Below, one piece after another: positions 51,156 to 59,687 of a DNA stretch of 64,000 nt (position 1 is the first letter of the stretch; each line of letters opens with the position of its first letter). The position numbers and the translations under genes are program-made. Origin of the DNA: Lachnocurva sp029100405. GTDB taxonomy: Bacteria; Bacillota; Clostridia; Lachnospirales; Lachnospiraceae. Location: contig JBJYZC010000012.1 of NCBI GenBank assembly GCA_046263755.1, forward strand, positions 32,609 through 96,608, in the 5' to 3' direction. The notes under the pieces are model-generated. The model saw nothing but the letters and a program-made list of their open reading frames with translations. It did not search any database and was not told where the DNA came from.

Positions 51156-52109
51156 TTAGAAGAAATCCCCGCTCAACAGAGATTTCAGATCTTCAATGTC
51201 CGAAGCTGGCAGATAGAAGGATGCTCCCGTCTTTACCATGAGAAATACCTTGACAGCCAAAGTCAAGAAGATCGCTGCAAATAGCAGAAAATAAATCAAA
51301 CCATTTTTCCCCTGGTCTGCAATCGGCAGATCTACTGCGATCAAGATCAGGCCCCAGATGCTTCCTGCAAAGAAGACAAAGCATCCTGCAATCGGATTGA
51401 TCAGTAAGACAATAAATGAGAACAGGATCACCGGCACAAGGGTCATGCTCCGAAGAGAGACCAGGGCAATCGCCTGTTTGAAATCCAGAGGATTCTTCAC
51501 GATCATCATGACCAGGAAAATACATCCGGCAAGAATCAGTTGAAACAGGATACTATATGCCAACGTGCCAAAGAAAATTTTTCCATAGACCGGTTTCAAG
51601 GCATCGGATTCGCCGAAGAAACCTGCCAGCTTTGCCAGTGTTTGTCCCTCGAAAAGCATTCCAAAAAGAGCGGAAAGAATTGCCTGAATCACAATAAATC
51701 CACACGCCAATTTTACGTCTTTATATTCCACAAACTTCTTTCCAATATCTGCAGGATTCTGCATAAATATCTTCCATGTATTAAATAAGTTTTTGAAATA
51801 GACGCTTACCTGATTCGGCTGAGCCGGGGTTGCCTGCTGGTTCTGGTATGCCTGCTGATTTTGATTGACCTGCTGACTCTGATATGCCTGCTGATTCTGA
51901 TTTGCCTGCTGATCTTGATTGGCCTGTTCCTGCGCCTGGTTTGTCGCATGACCCTGGTTCAGCTCTTCCTGCGCCGGGATTGCTTCATTAGACCGGCCCT
52001 CTGCCTCCTGTTTCGAAGTTTCCCCATCGGACTGACTGACAGGTGTTCCGCAGTTCGGACAAAAAGTCATATTCGGTTGGAGCTCTGCTCCACATTTTTT
52101 ACAAAACAT
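51156..52109 (-). CDS. Zinc-ribbon multi-pass membrane protein (YIP1-like)
   Basis: A 317-residue protein. The zinc ribbon CKKCGAELQPNMTFCPNCG is followed by a Gln-rich repeated linker (NQNQQAYQSQQ-type, about residues 60-97). Then five or six hydrophobic segments cover 128-310 (LACGFIVIQAILSALFGM, LILAGCIFLVMMIV, LVPVILFSFIVLLI, FLLFAAIFLTLAVKV). The membrane half recalls YIP1-type proteins; function unknown. GAGGGAGG precedes the ATG. First of three consecutive zinc-ribbon genes on this strand, so the trio may act together. Confidence 0.8.
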   Translation of the reverse strand: MFCKKCGAELQPNMTFCPNCGTPVSQSDGETSKQEAEGRSNEAIPAQEELNQGHATNQAQEQANQDQQANQNQQAYQSQQVNQNQQAYQNQQATPAQPNQVSVYFKNLFNTWKIFMQNPADIGKKFVEYKDVKLACGFIVIQAILSALFGMLFEGQTLAKLAGFFGESDALKPVYGKIFFGTLAYSILFQLILAGCIFLVMMIVKNPLDFKQAIALVSLRSMTLVPVILFSFIVLLINPIAGCFVFFAGSIWGLILIAVDLPIADQGKNGLIYFLLFAAIFLTLAVKVFLMVKTGASFYLPASDIEDLKSLLSGDFF

Positions 52110-52423
52110 TCTTTCCTCCCTCTACATACAAACAAAAATCAAATCCTTCCAATTACTAGTGACACGATGAAATCTGTACAAACCCTCCCTTGAATTTATA
52201 AGTTTCTACGGCGCAAAATCGATAGATAAATATATTATACCCGTTTTTTTGAATCACACAAATAAAACCAAACCCCAAAATGGAATAATAATCCTCACTC
52301 CTCTACTCCAGCGACTTCAACGCCCGCTTAGCATCCTAAATTCTTTTTCCACTATTTCATTATAGAAGATTTTAATCCTGTCGATAAGCCTATAGAAGGA
52401 ATCCAAAAAGAAAGGCGGTCCCT

Positions 52424-53458
52424 ATGTCGAATCTCGATCCGTTCAGTCGGCTTAGTTCTATAGGCAATCTTCGAACTTATACCAAGAATCTCACCATGAC
52501 CAAGCAATGGAAACAACGGAAGGCATCCGGCCAGATGGTGGTCCGCTACAATGAAGACAACTACATCACCGAAGCCGGGAAAAACATGGCACGGAAGAAA
52601 CAGGCCGACTATCAACTGCTTACCGAAATGCAGGAAGAACAGAAGAATACCGACACCCGGCTGCAGGAGATCCACGATAAGCTTGCCTATGGCGCTTCGC
52701 TCAACGACGATGAGCTCGAATATCTAAAGGATAAGGATCCACAGCTTTATACCAAGTTGAAGGCCGAGCAGGCCCAAAACGAAGCCTTTGCGAAGAGACT
52801 TTCCCAGGCGAAAACGAAGGACGAAGCCAAGCAGCTCATGATTGAGCGAGAAAATTCTGCACTGATGAAGGTAAAAAGTGTCGAGAACAATCCTCATATC
52901 TCCATTGCCGACAAGCTGACCATCTACCAGGAAGCAAACCGTTCTGTGAACCAGGGGCAGGAGATCTTCCGCCGTTTCGTCGCATCCGGAGCCTATGACC
53001 GTCTCCCGACCGAAGAAGAAAAACTCGAAGTGGAAGCAGAGAAGAAGAAGGCCGAGGAAGCAGAGCTCTTAAGGGACAAGAAAGAAAGGAATACTACAGA
53101 TCCGACTGAAAGCCAAGATGCCGAGGAGAAAAAGGTCTCTGATCTGACCGAAAAACAAGATACCGAGGAGAAAAAGGTCTCTGATTCTTCCAAAAGTCAG
53201 GCAAAAAGGGAAGGCAATCTCCCAAGTCAGCCCCTCTCAAAAAATCAAAGTAATGAAGCAGCCGACAACAAATCCGTCGATGCTGTTGAAGATACAGAAA
53301 AAGCGCGCAAGGTGAAACGTGTAGAACATGGCATCGGAAGTACTGCTTTTTTGCATTCCGATTCCTCTTCCCACATTTCTGCAGGGATCAAGTTAATGAC
53401 AAGTCCTTCAGACAGGGATCTCAAAGGCATCGAAAGTTCCATTGATCTGCATGCATGA
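52424..53458 (+). CDS. Hypothetical coiled-coil protein with in-frame repeats
   Basis: A 344-residue soluble, highly charged protein without signal peptide. Residues 1-35 include a possible conserved head (SNLDPFSRLSSIGNLRTY). Residues 45-210 are long helices rich in Glu, Lys and Gln. From about 205 it is Lys/Glu/Ser-rich, with two 14-residue repeats (AEEKKVSDLTEKQD type). The end KGIESSIDLHA is distinct. AAGGCGG precedes the ATG. It is isolated between minus-strand genes. I do not recognise the family; a structural or secretion-related role would be a guess. Confidence 0.7.
   Translation: MSNLDPFSRLSSIGNLRTYTKNLTMTKQWKQRKASGQMVVRYNEDNYITEAGKNMARKKQADYQLLTEMQEEQKNTDTRLQEIHDKLAYGASLNDDELEYLKDKDPQLYTKLKAEQAQNEAFAKRLSQAKTKDEAKQLMIERENSALMKVKSVENNPHISIADKLTIYQEANRSVNQGQEIFRRFVASGAYDRLPTEEEKLEVEAEKKKAEEAELLRDKKERNTTDPTESQDAEEKKVSDLTEKQDTEEKKVSDSSKSQAKREGNLPSQPLSKNQSNEAADNKSVDAVEDTEKARKVKRVEHGIGSTAFLHSDSSSHISAGIKLMTSPSDRDLKGIESSIDLHA
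53120..53203 (+). repeat. 42-bp in-frame tandem repeat inside the coiled-coil gene (2 copies)
   Basis: Copies 53120-53161 and 53162-53203 share CCGAGGAGAAAAAGGTCTCT and GAT; the unit adds 14 residues in frame. Confidence 0.85.
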
Positions 53459-53520
53459 TCGATGTTTGAACTGCTTATTCTTAATTCCATACTAATTGAG
53501 ATAAATGCATGCTATTGTGT

Positions 53521-53847
53521 CTAATTTCCCTTGATCGGCAGTTCAATAGCATATCTATGAATATCATCCAGGAGATAAGGATTCCGTATCTCGTCATAGA
53601 GAAACAAATCAATTCTCTTAAGCGTAGGGATCCGGTCGATTTCATCCCTCAGCCGTTCGATATCCTCCCCGCCCTTGATCACAATATCGATATCACTGGT
53701 CGGACGTGCCGTGCTGACAGCATACGACCCGAAGAGATAAACATGCTCCACATGATGAGCAAGGCAAATCCGAACCACCTGATTCAAAATCTCATTCAGA
53801 CTCAGATCATATGCATGAATTTTCTCTTGCAGCTCTGAATTTGTCAT
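53521..53847 (-). CDS. MNT-type nucleotidyltransferase (antitoxin-like)
   Basis: A 108-residue minimal nucleotidyltransferase. The family signature GSYAVSTARPTSDIDIVI (GS-x9-D-x-D) is complete, with a third acidic position in RIDLFLYDE. In HEPN/MNT pairs such proteins neutralise the HEPN toxin, in some cases by adding AMP. It lies 26 bp downstream of a HEPN gene on the same strand, so they form a typical two-gene unit. A housekeeping role as an HI0073-like protein is the alternative. Confidence 0.88.
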   Translation of the reverse strand: MTNSELQEKIHAYDLSLNEILNQVVRICLAHHVEHVYLFGSYAVSTARPTSDIDIVIKGGEDIERLRDEIDRIPTLKRIDLFLYDEIRNPYLLDDIHRYAIELPIKGN

Positions 53848-53873
53848 TGACGGTCACTCTCTTCCTTCGCGTT

Positions 53874-54302
53874 TTATAAGTCGTCATCCTCTTCCATCTT
53901 CTTCATATACTCAGAAGCCGTTGCAGAAAACTGCTCCAGCAACGGTAAATAAATGTCGATAATTCTTCTGACTGAATTCCTCGCCAGACTACCATCATAG
54001 TCGTGCGTCAACTCATTCCGATCCAGAAGCATTTTCATCCAGACATCCCCGGAAATCATTCCAAGCTGCCCAGCCATACGCAATGTTTCTCTAGGAGATC
54101 CACTAGCAAAACTGACAACTTTATGATAGCCGACAATAACATCCTTCATGACCTTCCAGGCGATATCAAAAGTCAGGCAAAACTTCTGTACCGTTCCACT
54201 GATCACAAAATCATCCGTCAAATCTCTCTGCCTGGCTTTCTGCAGCGAAGCCAAACTGCTCCGAAAGCTCCGGTAACGATTCAAATACTTCTTTTGAAAC
54301 AT
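53874..54302 (-). CDS. HEPN-domain protein (HI0074-like; toxin-like partner)
   Basis: A 142-residue all-helical protein of the 'nucleotidyltransferase substrate-binding' group. Seen are FCLTFDIAWKVMKDVI in the middle and LLDRNELTHDYDG near residue 107, an R-x4-H motif of HEPN RNases. HEPN proteins with this motif can be RNases whose activity is blocked by the MNT partner. I start at 54302, where GAGGGAGG lies five bases upstream. It precedes the MNT gene and follows the GGDEF gene by 30 bp. Confidence 0.85.
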   Translation of the reverse strand: MFQKKYLNRYRSFRSSLASLQKARQRDLTDDFVISGTVQKFCLTFDIAWKVMKDVIVGYHKVVSFASGSPRETLRMAGQLGMISGDVWMKMLLDRNELTHDYDGSLARNSVRRIIDIYLPLLEQFSATASEYMKKMEEDDDL

Positions 54303-54332
54303 GATGGCCTCCCTCTTAGAAATATAGCCCAC

Positions 54333-56195
54333 TCAAAAGTTCTTCTGAAATTCATCCTTCGGCCGGATAAATACGAAGAAGACCTCCCCGTGATTCTCAC
54401 TATCAATCAGCCTTCCGATATCCACAACCGGAAGGATGCCTCCATCCTTCTTAATGATACGGTATTCCACATAATCTTCCCGGTAGCTGCCCTCGGACGC
54501 CGCTCCATCTGTTCTCTGATCACCGTTCCAAAGCTCGACCTTCTGATCCCCCGGACAGCTTCCTTCCGTCATCGAACCATCCTTTTCCTCGATCTGTCTC
54601 TGAATCGACTCCTCCACCCGGTCCAGATCCTCCGGATGCACAAAACCCCGGAAACTATGCTTCGACCAATCCAGAAACTCCTCAAAATCCCTGCAGCCTG
54701 TCATCCGGATCAGATCCTGATTGGCAAAAAGGATCTCCTCATCTCCTGCCGCACTGTAGATCATAAAAGCTCCCGGCATACCATTCACGACATCCTTGAG
54801 AGAGAACCCCAGCTGTGTCCGCTTCACATCCGCCATAGCCGGTGAGAAATGCATACAGCGATGCTTGCCTGCGATCTTCGCAGCGTAAAGCGCTTCATCT
54901 GCATAGTTAAGAAGAGTATTTATTTCCCCTGCCTGGGCGGGATAATCTGCGTAGCCAGCCGAGATCGTAAACCGGTAGTGCTTGTTCTCATATTCAAAAG
55001 ACTGATCCTTCTCCACCGCAGCCCGGATCAGCTCCTCACACTCCCTCGGACTCTTGCCGAAAATCACGGCGCAGAACTCATCCCCGCCGCTTCGCGCGAC
55101 GATCGACGACTCCGGAAAAGACGCCCTAAGATTCACCGCCAGATTCTTCAGTGCCGCATCCCCGATAATATGCCCATAGAGATCATTGATCTGCTTGAAA
55201 TCATCGAGATCAATAAAAGCAAGCGTCATCCGGCCATCCGGATTGTTTGCTGTAAACTTCGCCAGTGCCTCCATGAGTCCACGCCGGCTGAGAAGCCCCG
55301 TCAACTCATCTGTGATTGCCTTTCGAACCAGTTCCTTATGCTGTTGTCTCGTGCGGAGCAGGAGATAAATGACGACCGTAGCGAAAATTTGGTAGATCAC
55401 ACCCAACAGCAGGACCATAGGCATTCTTACGGAATTCCAGCCACCTTTCCTCTCCACATTGAGTGTCCAGGTTACGCCACCCGCTTCAAAGCTTGCCCGG
55501 ACAGGATGCGACAGACGAACCTCCTTTCCCTCCCTGGAAGAGGCTACTGTGACACGCTTCGATGAAAGTGGAGATTCCGTCGTAGTCAAGCTATAATCAT
55601 AACCAATTTCCTCCAGGGCATTGAGTGTCCTCTCGAAAATATCCGGCACCTTAATAACTGCAATGGCAAATCCCCAGAAGGTTCTATCTCCATCTTCTCC
55701 TGATGTAAAAATCGGATTTCGAATGGCAATTCCAGATCCTCCCTGTTTTAAAGCAAAAGGACCCTGCATGACAGTTTCCCGGTTTCGGATACCGTATCGT
55801 GCCACATCTCTTCGCTTGTCATCCGCCAGAAGGTCAATCATTCCAGCTTCATTACCCTGAAGGGGATAGATATACTGTACCTTGGCATCCGGTGCCAGCT
55901 GAATACTGGAAATGTAGTCCTCCATCTCATGTGCTGCAATCCGGTCAAAATTATTCACCTGACCATCCGCAGCAACAACGGTATCATCCAAGGCATCTGT
56001 AATATTCTTGCCAGTTTCAAAATCGATCCGAAGTCCCTCCGCATAGATCCTGGCATTCAGCCTGGCCCGTTCTTTCTGTTGACTGATGTCCGCCTGATAG
56101 GCAGTCCGCGCCTGCCAGACCAAGATACATCCCATAGCCAGGAAAACCAATAGAACCAGGATTTTTTGTTTGAAATCGAGTCTTTCCTTATGCAT
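54333..56195 (-). CDS. Diguanylate cyclase with extracytoplasmic sensor and C-terminal PAS
   Basis: Makes cyclic di-GMP in response to a signal sensed outside. One membrane segment (ILVLLVFLAMGCILVW, residues 11-27) opens a CHASE-like sensor (about 35-255), closed by a second segment (MVLLLGVIYQIFATVVIYLLL). The GGDEF domain follows, with ITDELTGLLSRRGLMEAL, FIDLDDFKQINDLYGH and the intact active site VARSGGDEFCAV. C-terminal residues 455-615 look like a PAS domain (IYSAAGDEEILFANQDLIRM). No EAL domain is present, so it should only synthesise. The placing of PAS after GGDEF is less usual. Confidence 0.9.
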   Translation of the reverse strand: MHKERLDFKQKILVLLVFLAMGCILVWQARTAYQADISQQKERARLNARIYAEGLRIDFETGKNITDALDDTVVAADGQVNNFDRIAAHEMEDYISSIQLAPDAKVQYIYPLQGNEAGMIDLLADDKRRDVARYGIRNRETVMQGPFALKQGGSGIAIRNPIFTSGEDGDRTFWGFAIAVIKVPDIFERTLNALEEIGYDYSLTTTESPLSSKRVTVASSREGKEVRLSHPVRASFEAGGVTWTLNVERKGGWNSVRMPMVLLLGVIYQIFATVVIYLLLRTRQQHKELVRKAITDELTGLLSRRGLMEALAKFTANNPDGRMTLAFIDLDDFKQINDLYGHIIGDAALKNLAVNLRASFPESSIVARSGGDEFCAVIFGKSPRECEELIRAAVEKDQSFEYENKHYRFTISAGYADYPAQAGEINTLLNYADEALYAAKIAGKHRCMHFSPAMADVKRTQLGFSLKDVVNGMPGAFMIYSAAGDEEILFANQDLIRMTGCRDFEEFLDWSKHSFRGFVHPEDLDRVEESIQRQIEEKDGSMTEGSCPGDQKVELWNGDQRTDGAASEGSYREDYVEYRIIKKDGGILPVVDIGRLIDSENHGEVFFVFIRPKDEFQKNF

Positions 56196-56233
56196 AACAG
56201 ATAACCTATCTCATCTAATATCTTATGGTTTGA

Positions 56234-56270
56234 TACGATTATACTGGTAATGCGTCCAAATGAAAAGGCA
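56234..56270. repeat. 37-bp direct repeat, left copy
   Basis: Identical to 59927-59963 (TACGATTATACTGGTAATGC ... GAAAAGGCA). The two copies bracket phd-doc, IS remnants, the AAA ATPase pair and the start of IS66 tnpA. The right copy lies inside the tnpA frame, so this may be an IS66 fragment or a recombination scar. Confidence 0.75.
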
Positions 56271-56351
56271 ATTAACAGTGCCTGTCACCAGATATTCGTT
56301 GAATTTATCCTAGAATTTATCTATAATCAAAATATCAAGGAGGTACTCATT

Positions 56352-56594
56352 ATGATTATTGACACTGATAAAACTGTTTCGATGACGGAAGCTAATCAGA
56401 ACTTCTCCAAGGTTGCCCGTATGGCAATGGAATATGGTGACGTCACTATTCTGAAAAACAACAAAGTTTTTCTGACTGTCCACTATGCTCAACAAGATGA
56501 TTCTGTAAAAGCAGCATCTGATGCAGATGTGCTTGCTTCCTCGGAAAAGCTCTTGAAACGAAACAGACACGTTTATGAGGAACTTGCCAAATGA
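56352..56594 (+). CDS. phd: Phd/YefM-family antitoxin
   Basis: An 80-residue antitoxin. It begins MIIDTDKTVSMTEANQNFSKVARMA in its first 25 residues, the Phd fold with the usual 'EANQNFSKV' helix, and ILKNNKVFLTVHYA follows. The C-terminal part, which would bind the toxin, is helical (SSEKLLKRNRHVYEELAK). AAGGAGG lies eight bases before the ATG. The stop codon overlaps the start of doc (ATGA), a classic type II arrangement. It probably also represses the operon. Confidence 0.9.
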   Translation: MIIDTDKTVSMTEANQNFSKVARMAMEYGDVTILKNNKVFLTVHYAQQDDSVKAASDADVLASSEKLLKRNRHVYEELAK

Positions 56595-56968
56595 ATATGC
56601 TGACCAAACAGCAGATTCTTCTGTTGCACTCACAATTAATCAGGCAATCAGGAGGATCCGATGGCATTCGTGATGAGGGAATGCTTGATTCAGCAATCAG
56701 TCAGCCCTTTCAGACCTTCGACGATATGGAGCTTTATCCGAGCATTGTCGACAAAGCCGTCCGCCTTGGTTACGGACTGATTACAAATCACCCTTTCGTT
56801 GACGGCAACAAACGTATCGGAACACATGCCCTGCTTGTGACGTTGGATATCAATGGTATTGAGCTTCAATATCAAGACGAAGATCTGATCCAGCTAATCC
56901 TGAAAATTGCATCAGGAAAAGCAGACGATCGTGTCCCTCGAACTTGGGTTCTCGCACACATAGCCTAA
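56591..56968 (+). CDS. doc: Doc-family toxin (Fic/Doc fold)
   Basis: A 125-residue toxin of the Doc type, which phosphorylates EF-Tu and stops translation. The catalytic motif is NHPFVDGNKRIGTHALL (H-x-F-x-D-G-N-K-R), complete. IRDEGMLDSAISQP near residue 25 is typical of the family. It overlaps the antitoxin gene by 4 bp. No mutation of a key residue is visible, so the pair is probably active. Confidence 0.92.
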   Translation: MNMLTKQQILLLHSQLIRQSGGSDGIRDEGMLDSAISQPFQTFDDMELYPSIVDKAVRLGYGLITNHPFVDGNKRIGTHALLVTLDINGIELQYQDEDLIQLILKIASGKADDRVPRTWVLAHIA

Positions 56969-57043
56969 TAAGTGTATTCACTTACCTTTCCCCTCAGAAC
57001 CGATACGTCGGATTGCATTAACAGTGCCTGTCACCAGCTATCC

Positions 57044-57370
57044 GGACAATAGATTTGAAGGTGCGTGTGCTAACCGATCGCAGATTCAACCCGGCAGACG
57101 CGATCCCCGAAAAAAGAAAGCAGACGCCCGCGACCGGAAGCACTTTAATAATCGCAAATTCGTTTTATAAATACCGCGCACCTTCACAACTGATACTATC
57201 AAATAGTTCAAGCTGTCTCAACTCTTGACAGCTTATTCATCATGTCTAAAAAATAGCATTTGCCTAGCTCCGGCTGTCATTTCCTTCAAAAAAAATAGGA
57301 GCAGCTGAAATTATCAAACTTTCAAGTACTCTCGGTTGACGCTAGGTATACCACGTTGGTGCCTGTCACC
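57044..57370 (+). mobile_element. IS4-family remnant (3' end of element, copy 1)
   Basis: About 327 bp that are nearly identical to 62535-62860. It holds the last codons of an IS4-type transposase (ANRSQIQPGRRDPRKKKADA, ending at a TAA near 57168) and the following end of the element. GTGCCTGTCACC flanks it on both sides (57024 and 57359). Not functional. Confidence 0.8.
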
Positions 57371-57623
57371 AGATATTGCAGAAACGTTGTACTTGGCTTG
57401 ACAATTCGCCATACCTACAATTGGGGGTGTCATATTTCTAAACCAGATATCACGAGTATAAATTGATTAATATTATGGTATCGATTAGTGCCTCGCTCAG
57501 ACTCAGTAAACAAGAACGTTCTAGCTTTGAAAAGGGTTCTATTATACACTCAAAACGTTTTAAAGAGATAAAAACATAATATACGTAATAAGAATGTCTA
57601 AATATGAGCTAAATTACAATTCA

Positions 57624-57686
57624 CAACAGTTAAAAACGTATATTGCGTTTTTAACTGTTGATTTATTCTGATTAAGGTGTTATTAT
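57624..57686 (+). promoter_or_regulatory. Promoter with overlapping 15-bp palindrome (ATPase operon)
   Basis: TTGATT (57658-57663) and TATTAT (57681-57686) are 17 bp apart, 32 bp before the ATPase start. A perfect 15-bp inverted repeat, CAACAGTTAAAAACG / CGTTTTTAACTGTTG (57624-57638 and 57646-57660), covers the left edge of the -35 box. It could be an operator or a terminator-like stem from upstream. Confidence 0.6.
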
Positions 57687-57717
57687 GTATTTACCTTGAA
57701 TAAAGGAGGAATATAAT

Positions 57718-58866
57718 ATGAGATTACTTAAACTTGTTGTAGATGGATTGACTTTGTTTAAGGGAAAAATAGATATTGATTTCTATGCAGAACAAAGGGT
57801 GTCCAGTGACAAAAATGAAATGGTTTCACCTTGTTTTGGTAGTGTCTATACAAATAATGTTATTTCTATAGTTGGCATAAATGCTTCTGGTAAAACATCG
57901 CTATTGAAAGTGATTTCTTTTGTCATTGAATTCATTAATGGTGAGTCCATTAATAATATTGTGCATAAAGATATACTAGAAGATAGTGATAAGGTTTCAA
58001 TAACAGCATATTTTTATGATCAGAATATAGGTGTTTGCAAACTAGAATCTGAAATCGCTAGAATTGATGAAAATGAGATTGATAGCAGGTATATAGTAAA
58101 CTACGAAAAATTATGGGCTAAAAAGGTATCTAAAGTTAAATCTAAAAAAGATTTATTTTCATTTGAAGATGATCAAATTATAAGAATACGAGACAACAGC
58201 GCTGAATTCTTAAAAGATGATACAAGTATAGCTATGTCAATAAATAAGAATAAGAATTTTTATCTCAAGGATCTTATTAGACTTACAAATATCAATTTCT
58301 TGGGATTAATTGGAAATTTTCCGCATGAATTAATAGCTTTCTTAGATCCAAGTATTGAGAATATATCTTTTGATAGGAAGAGCGGAGAAGCAAAACTGAA
58401 ATTTTATGATAGAGAAGAAATAGTAGTTTCTAATCCAATACTATTTGAACAATATTTATCATCTGGAACGATTAAAGGTATTAATATTTTTATCAATGCT
58501 ATGATGGTGTTTGAGGAAGGCGGATATCTGATTGTTGATGAATTAGAAAATCATTTTAACAGAGAAATAGTTGCGACTTTGGTGAGATTTTTTATGAATC
58601 GCAGTGTAAATAAAAATGGTGCAACGCTTATTTTCTCAACACATTATTCAGAATTACTGGATGAATTTGAACGTAATGATGGAATATATATTGTTAGAAA
58701 TCGAAATGGAATATTTGCTCAAAAACTTAGTGATGTCTTAACTCGAAATGATATAAAGAAGAGTGAGGCTTTTAAGAGCGACTTCTTACAAGGAACAGTT
58801 CCTGCATATGAATCATATCTGGAACTGAAAAAAGCAATTATTTCTGGGAAGATAAGGGAGGCGTAA
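57718..58866 (+). CDS. AAA-family ATPase of a putative defence pair (RloA-like)
   Basis: A 382-residue ABC/OLD-type AAA ATPase. Seen are Walker A ISIVGINASGKTSLLKVIS near residue 60, the signature region near LSSGTIKGINIF at about 255, and Walker B GGYLIVDELENHFN with the downstream FSTHYSELLD as the H-loop. This is the pattern of AAA_15/AAA_21 proteins found in RloA, OLD and PARIS-type systems. A GGAGGAAT site precedes the ATG. The next gene starts 8 bp later and likely encodes the effector. AT-rich composition differs sharply from the core genes, so recent transfer is likely. Confidence 0.8.
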   Translation: MRLLKLVVDGLTLFKGKIDIDFYAEQRVSSDKNEMVSPCFGSVYTNNVISIVGINASGKTSLLKVISFVIEFINGESINNIVHKDILEDSDKVSITAYFYDQNIGVCKLESEIARIDENEIDSRYIVNYEKLWAKKVSKVKSKKDLFSFEDDQIIRIRDNSAEFLKDDTSIAMSINKNKNFYLKDLIRLTNINFLGLIGNFPHELIAFLDPSIENISFDRKSGEAKLKFYDREEIVVSNPILFEQYLSSGTIKGINIFINAMMVFEEGGYLIVDELENHFNREIVATLVRFFMNRSVNKNGATLIFSTHYSELLDEFERNDGIYIVRNRNGIFAQKLSDVLTRNDIKKSEAFKSDFLQGTVPAYESYLELKKAIISGKIREA

Positions 58867-58873
58867 ATCAAGG

Positions 58874-59398
58874 TTGGCAGAAGATAAAATAATAGCATGC
58901 ATTTGTGAAGGAAGTGCAGAAAGTGTTATTGTAAATAAGCTAATGGATGCCGATAAATTAGTGTTCTCAAGAGATGATTTGCTCGATAATGAAGTACTCA
59001 GATGTAGAAGTGCTAGAAAATTTGAAGATAGGTACTTAGGAAAGGGATTCACGAAAAAGATAACAGTTTATCGTATTTTGGATTCCAGACGAGAAGACTT
59101 TAAGTTGAGAAAAGTGTATGAGTCCAAAGTTGATGTTATAAATGTTATTACTGCTCCAGAAATAGAAATGCTAGTAATAATTCACGAAGGGAAATATGCA
59201 CAGTATTGTAATGTGAAAAGCAATACAAAACCGAGCGATTACTGTAAGGATACGCTTAAGTACCCATCTATAAAATCTACTGAATTTATAACGGAATATT
59301 TTTCTAACATTGATGATTTGATAAATGCGATTAAAGAGTATAGGCGTCTGTCAAATATTCCTAAGAACGAAATCTGTTTGGCGGATTTGTTAAAGTGA
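58874..59398 (+). CDS. TOPRIM-like/RloB-like partner protein of the ATPase
   Basis: A 174-residue protein. The opening IIACICEGSAESVIVNKL has the Glu-Gly pattern of TOPRIM or RloB nucleases (CEG-x3-E). RILDSRREDFKLRKV and TAPEIEMLVIIHEGKYA match later acidic and 'E-x-L-x-x-x-H' parts of that group. The start is TTG after GGGAGG, 8 bp downstream of the ATPase gene. I infer an ATPase-gated nuclease, but no catalytic activity can be proved by eye. It might be a DUF4435-like (AriB) protein, though it is shorter. A terminator follows. Confidence 0.55.
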   Translation: MAEDKIIACICEGSAESVIVNKLMDADKLVFSRDDLLDNEVLRCRSARKFEDRYLGKGFTKKITVYRILDSRREDFKLRKVYESKVDVINVITAPEIEMLVIIHEGKYAQYCNVKSNTKPSDYCKDTLKYPSIKSTEFITEYFSNIDDLINAIKEYRRLSNIPKNEICLADLLK

Positions 59399-59509
59399 TG
59401 TTATGTTTATGTCAGTACCCAAACCTTTATTTATTGTACAAACTGGTAACATTATATAACTAAAGTATTTCAGTAGTGTCAGAACGTAGATTCATATGTA
59501 ATGTTTATT

Positions 59510-59535
59510 AGAAGGCAGAAATGCCTTCTTTTTTA
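59510..59535 (+). terminator. Terminator of the ATPase pair
   Basis: AGAAGGC-N6-GCCTTCT followed by TTTTTT, 110 bp after the partner gene on the same strand. Confidence 0.85.
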
Positions 59536-59687
59536 TGCTATTTTTTAGGACGGAAAAAATATGATACGACGTTATGCATTTAGTAAACGGTAAATCGTCA
59601 GTACCTGTCAAACTCAGCTGACCTTTGGGATAATGGAGGTGAAAAAATCTAAGATTTTTTCGACTATTCCAAAGGAGGCTAAGAAAC

